DNA of 64,000 bases from Acanthaster planci (Eukaryota; Echinodermata; Asteroidea; Valvatida; Acanthasteridae): the NCBI RefSeq assembly GCF_001949145.1, contig NW_019091367.1:1764596-1828595 (forward strand). Reading direction: 5' to 3'. Positions 61,601 to 64,000 of the stretch are shown in pieces. The notes under the pieces are model-generated. The model saw nothing but the letters and a program-made list of their open reading frames with translations. It was not told the DNA's origin and ran no database searches. Within the stretch, counting starts at the first letter, position 1. Each line of letters opens with the position of its first letter. The translations under genes were made by a program, and so were the position numbers.

Positions 61601-63805
61601 TGTTTACCCTTTGTCCACGTTTGGCGTGTCTCTTGACGGCACTTTATTAATCAAACATGTAATTGGCTCCTGTTTCGGGGTGGGCGAGTGGTCAAATCGT
61701 GTAAGCCGTTGGGCCAAAACATTAGCAGCAATCCAAATCATGTAAGCCGTTGGGCCAAAACGTTAGCAGCAATCCAAGTCATTTTACCCAGACCTGATTT
61801 TATTTAGATCTGTCAACTCTTTCTTCCTGTCTATCTCTTTCATGTTTGTCCCCTTCATTTTCCAGGAGGAGAGGTTTTTGTTTCCCATCTATCCTTTCTT
61901 CAGTCTGGCCGCAGCCATCACCATGTCCTCTCTGCAGGTATCTCTTTCCGTTTTTAGATCTGTGTTAAATGACTAGGAACCTTGAAATGCTCCGTCTGAC
62001 TGTAGACGGCGTGCACAGCACAGGAAAAGTCCTAAATGAGCAATGATTTCTTTGGACCTTCTCACATCTGAGAAGTTATGCTCTCCCAACCCCCCCCCAG
62101 ATTTAGGTGAAACTCGGTATGAGTAAAAGCAGAAGATGTCCACGTCGAGTGCTGGCTGTATCAACCAATTTTTCATCCAATTGGATGAAGGGATTTTGTT
62201 TGCAGTTGTCATTTGTTGTAATTACATGTATTTGTACTGCTGTCCACGGACGAGCACTCTGCATTGCGCGCTGTAGGAAGAAGTTAACATTTAGCCCCAC
62301 CCTGTCTTTGAACTTTTGGAATTTGGTATTCCTGTGTGGATGTATTTTTTAGAGCTGCAGTGTCTCCCTGAGTTCCGATTACGTTTGGCACAGAAAAAGA
62401 GATTTCAAGGCTTAATTTTCAGAAAAGTGAAATCTCTGACTGCCCTGCCTCTGTTTCTTTGTTTTTCCCCTTTCGGTGCTCCAACAGAAATTGTACCACC
62501 GCATCTTCACCCCCTACAGACTTCACCACTACACTTGGTCATCCAATTGGCTGGCAGCAGTCGTGGCCGTCGTATTCACTGTCTTGTCGCTGTCACGGTC
62601 GGCTGCACTCTTCTTCGGTAAGGCACTGTGGAAAGTCATGGACCGGTGGCTATGGCGACAGACTCCATCTTGTGTTTTCTTTCATCCCATATAAGATTCC
62701 ATCATTTTTATAATGTTTTAAGAATAACGTCCGTTCAGTTTTAATAGTTATAGCTCAAATGCATTTTATTTCTTTTACCATGCGTGGTTACAGATAATGG
62801 CCATTGTATTTTGATGTCTTTGGCCAATTCAGGTTTTCATCTCATCAGTGTGTTTGGAAGTTGTGGCTGTGGCTTGATGTAGCACATGTATTAGTGGAAG
62901 CCCTTAGCTGGAGGCTTCGGCTACTTCCCATAGACCTGTGTGTACTATGAGCCACAGCCATTTTGACATGGCCATAGTGTGTATCTCATCACATGCAAGT
63001 TGTTATTTTGTTCCGCGAATGTCCTATCCATACACAGTGGGGCAGGGAACCATTTCCTGCCCGATGGCACACGTGTAGTTTGCCCACATGCACCTGTGGC
63101 CAAGATGCATTGAAGGAAGAAGCATAAATCACAAAGTACACTTCAACATATTTGAGAAATCAACTAAGCTTCTCTTTCTTTCCGAGAAATTTTGTCAGTT
63201 TCACCTGAACTTGTGAGAAGTGTGTCATAATTAGACTATATAACATGAGGAGTTTGGTACTCTGGGCATTCATTTTGAAGGATTACATCAAAAGAATATT
63301 TGAATTTTGTTTTTGATTAACCCTTACAGCCCGGAATCCTCAAATTTTAATATGATTTTGCACACACCCTAGGGAGTTAGGGTTAACAATACTGCAACCT
63401 TGATTGGTACTATGCTTGGTTTCCCAGGTTACCACACCCCAATGGATGTCTACCCTCTGCTTGGTAGCATAGCAGACAATAGAGAGATCCACACATTACC
63501 CCCGGACCGACCAGTCAACGTCTGCATTGGGAAAGAATGGTATCGCTTTCCAAATAGCTTCTTCTTGCCAGAAAAGTAAGGATTTTTCTTTTTGTTTCCA
63601 ACTGTCAGTTTGTATCTATCACTAATTTGTATGTTTGGTGTCATTAACTTAGGATTTGGGGGTTGTTCTTTTCAGTTGGAGGTTACAGTTCATCGAGTCA
63701 GAGTTCAGAGGGCAACTTCCAAAGCCCTACGCAGCTGGGAATGATGCTACCAAGGTGATACCCACCGATATGAATGAATTCAACCTGGAAGAGACATCAA
63801 GATAT
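55559..63805 (+). CDS. ALG9: ALG9, dolichyl-P-mannose alpha-1,2-mannosyltransferase (3' end beyond window)
   Basis: Fifteen phase-consistent exons encode 519 residues; by comparison with the vertebrate protein roughly 75-80 residues remain beyond the window. ALG9 is an ER multi-pass GT22 glycosyltransferase that uses dolichyl-phosphate-mannose on the lumenal side to add the seventh and ninth mannoses to the lipid-linked N-glycan precursor. Seen here: SNISDCDETFNYWEP (first lumenal loop, acidic catalytic D73/E74 region), GEGFQTWEYSPAYALRSYAY, GKLVIAPLNIV, NGFLNFNVAF, the GT22 motif HKEERFLFP (H358-P365, split by an intron), SNWLA, and the soluble C-terminal part VNVCIGKEWYRFP, EFRGQLPKP and IPTDMN. 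Near colinear with animal ALG9. Start chosen at the only in-frame ATG (55559, G at -3). Confidence 0.97.
55639..56370 (+). other. ALG9 intron 1
   Basis: GTAAGT to TTCACAG. No recognisable element; a poly-C run at about 55696. Confidence 0.7.
56371..56533 (+). CDS. ALG9: ALG9 exon 2
   Basis: Residues 27-81, ending LLSNISDCDETFNYWEP, the conserved first transmembrane/lumenal-loop signature of ALG9. Acceptor CTTCACAG, donor GTGCGT. Confidence 0.96.
56534..57058 (+). other. ALG9 intron 2
   Basis: AT-rich, nothing recognised. Confidence 0.7.
57059..57193 (+). CDS. ALG9: ALG9 exon 3
   Basis: 45 codons (82-126), opening THYLIYGEGFQTWEYSPAYA, nearly identical to vertebrate ALG9. Acceptor ATCCCAG, donor GTTGGT. 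Confidence 0.97.
57336..57427 (+). repeat. 46-bp tandem repeat carrying hammerhead-like cores (ALG9 intron 3)
   Basis: Two 46-bp units, each CTGAAGA - stem II candidate (GGTAC/GGGAC ... GTTAC) - GAAAGCTC. CTGAAGA fits the CUGANGA core and GAAA follows stem II. AGCTC...AGCT between the units can form stem III with cleavage-site C. Confidence 0.45.
57503..57573 (+). CDS. ALG9: ALG9 exon 4
   Basis: ILVFYFTRCLLGLSCALCELYFY: membrane segment, residues 127-149 plus two bases. Acceptor CATTTAG, donor GTGAGA. Confidence 0.95.
57574..59083 (+). other. ALG9 introns 4-5
   Basis: Introns 57574-57878 and 57968-59083; nothing beyond AT-rich sequence recognised. Confidence 0.65.
57879..57967 (+). CDS. ALG9: ALG9 exon 5
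   Basis: Residues 150-179, GVCKNFGASVGRLTL then STGMFISSA, matching the STGMF motif of the family. The acceptor reads ATAAAG, a weak polypyrimidine context, but phase and homology fix it. Confidence 0.94.
59084..59157 (+). CDS. ALG9: ALG9 exon 6
   Basis: FLPSSFSMYMTMVSMAGWYL (residues 180-204), conserved transmembrane segment; donor GTAAGT directly after the Pro204 codon. Confidence 0.96.
59389..59450 (+). CDS. ALG9: ALG9 exon 7
   Basis: VAIMGTAISAFVGWPFAGAL (205-224), containing the GWPF motif shared by GT22 enzymes. Acceptor TTTTCAG, donor GTAAGG. Confidence 0.96.
59993..60080 (+). CDS. ALG9: ALG9 exon 8
   Basis: Split Gly, then IPIAIDIVL and a basic cytoplasmic turn (REKR), then hydrophobic to residue 254. 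Acceptor TTTTGCAG, donor GTGAGT. Confidence 0.95.
60229..60334 (+). CDS. ALG9: ALG9 exon 9
   Basis: LPLVLIDSQMFGKLVIAPLN and NIVMYNVF (255-289), a lumenal loop highly conserved in ALG9. Donor GTAAGT. Confidence 0.97.
60335..60727 (+). other. ALG9 intron 9
   Basis: About half of it is foldback copy 5. Confidence 0.7.
60397..60572. mobile_element. foldback element copy 5, 12-bp arms
   Basis: CTGTTGTCCAAACCAGACAC at the left and GTGGTCTTTACTACAACAC at the right; core AAACAGGGTGAACAATGACT, then GATTTGGATTCAGACTGG; right arm of TGGTCTTGTG units. Confidence 0.8.
60728..60816 (+). CDS. ALG9: ALG9 exon 10
   Basis: GTEPFSFYFINGFLNFNVAF, residues 290-319; INGFLNFNV is diagnostic of the family. Donor GTGAGT. 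Confidence 0.97.
61192..61311 (+). CDS. ALG9: ALG9 exon 11
   Basis: 40 codons (320-359), PHWLTLLPMYLWVLVFF then QAHK; the GT22 HKEERF motif is cut by the following intron. Donor GTGAAC. Confidence 0.96.
61696..61778. repeat. 41-bp tandem duplication
   Basis: GTAAGCCGTTGGGCCAAAAC starts at 61701 and again at 61742, with two or three differences. Confidence 0.85.
61866..61937 (+). CDS. ALG9: ALG9 exon 12
   Basis: EERFLFPIYPFFSLAAAITM, residues 360-383, completing HKEERFLFP. Acceptor TTTCCAG, donor GTATCT. Confidence 0.97.
62488..62617 (+). CDS. ALG9: ALG9 exon 13
   Basis: KLYHRIFTPYRLHHYTWSSN, then the last membrane segment and LSRSAALFFG (384-426). Acceptor CCAACAG, donor GTAAGG. Confidence 0.96.
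62618..63427 (+). other. ALG9 intron 13
   Basis: Contains a probable third, more diverged TTAACCCT hairpin at 63319-63386; rest unremarkable. Confidence 0.6.
63319..63386. repeat. TTAACCCT-type inverted repeat, possible copy C
   Basis: TTAACCCTTACAGCCCGGAAT opens and AGTTAGGGTTAA closes; only the ends pair well. TCCTC is shared with copies A and B but the CCAACAGGTGA loop is absent. Confidence 0.4.
63428..63575 (+). CDS. ALG9: ALG9 exon 14
   Basis: GYHTPMDVYPLL then RPVNVCIGKEWYRFPNSFFL (427-475), the soluble C-terminal domain. Phase 2 donor GTAAGG. Confidence 0.97.
63676..63805 (+). CDS. ALG9: ALG9 exon 15 (last visible)
   Basis: NWRLQFIESEFRGQLPKPYA then KVIPTDMNEFNLEETSRY (476-519). Donor GTGAGT shows that the gene continues past the window. 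Confidence 0.97.
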
Positions 63806-64000
63806 GTGAGTCCTTTTCCTTAAAATATCAGGATCAAAAGAGTTCTTTTTATGTATTTTTCTACTCCTGTCATTTTTTTTTATTACCCCCTGCCGACAAT
63901 GCATAAGTTTTGTTCTGTTTCTGCATTGTTCAATGAACCCTCCTATGTGGAAGTCACTCTTTGGGTCACTTGGTGAACATCTCAAAGAAGCACAGCTGTG
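63806..64000 (+). other. ALG9 intron 15, start only
   Basis: Begins GTGAGT; no further exon before the window ends. Confidence 0.8.

Larger units (their letters stand above)
60817..62487 (+). other. ALG9 introns 10-12
   Basis: Introns 60817-61191, 61312-61865 and 61938-62487. One 41-bp tandem duplication (61696-61778); otherwise nothing recognised. Confidence 0.65.

Overview
This is eukaryotic, metazoan genomic DNA: intron-rich, with short GC3-rich coding exons bounded by GT-AG sites and separated by AT-rich introns of 0.1 to about 9.6 kb. Introns are full of MITE-like inverted repeats, tRNA-derived SINE pieces, a degenerate LINE and very many copies of the palindrome TACATGTA. Exon organisation and repeat style suggest a marine invertebrate deuterostome (echinoderm or relative). 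That placement is inference from general features, not a species call. No bacterial gene, operon, CRISPR array or virus is visible.

Region 1 (about 5.0-49.4 kb, + strand) holds a receptor-type protein tyrosine phosphatase in 19 phase-consistent exons (3141 nt, 1046 residues if the proposed first exon is right). Order: candidate signal peptide, one fibronectin III domain, Thr/Pro-rich glycosylatable stalk, one transmembrane helix, an active PTP domain D1 ([13 protein letters not shown]), a pseudophosphatase domain D2 (catalytic Cys replaced by Asp, P-loop Arg by Gln) and a long 235-residue tail in the last exon. D1 and D2 resemble the R5 class (vertebrate PTPRG/PTPRZ1, fly Ptp99A). No carbonic-anhydrase domain is visible upstream.

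Region 2 (about 49.4-55.6 kb) holds the receptor's likely long 3' UTR with several AATAAA signals, a possible small minus-strand gene (54884-55162) converging on it, and the start of ALG9. Region 3 (55.56 kb to the window end, + strand) holds ALG9, the ER dolichyl-P-mannose alpha-1,2-mannosyltransferase of N-glycan assembly. Fifteen exons (519 codons) are present and the last part of the gene lies beyond the window. The two genes have no evident functional link beyond being neighbours; ALG9 acts in the N-glycosylation that a sequon-bearing receptor ectodomain would undergo.

Non-coding content worth attention: a 56-bp unit triplicated across a 3' splice site of a D2 exon; a foldback family whose arms are 12-bp minisatellites (five clear copies); a pair of covarying 59-nt hairpins 34.7 kb apart; antisense histone-type 3' stem-loops and hammerhead-ribozyme-like cores in intronic retroelement debris; piggyBac-type remnants with TTAA targets; and several inverted-repeat elements, one only 28 bp from a coding exon.
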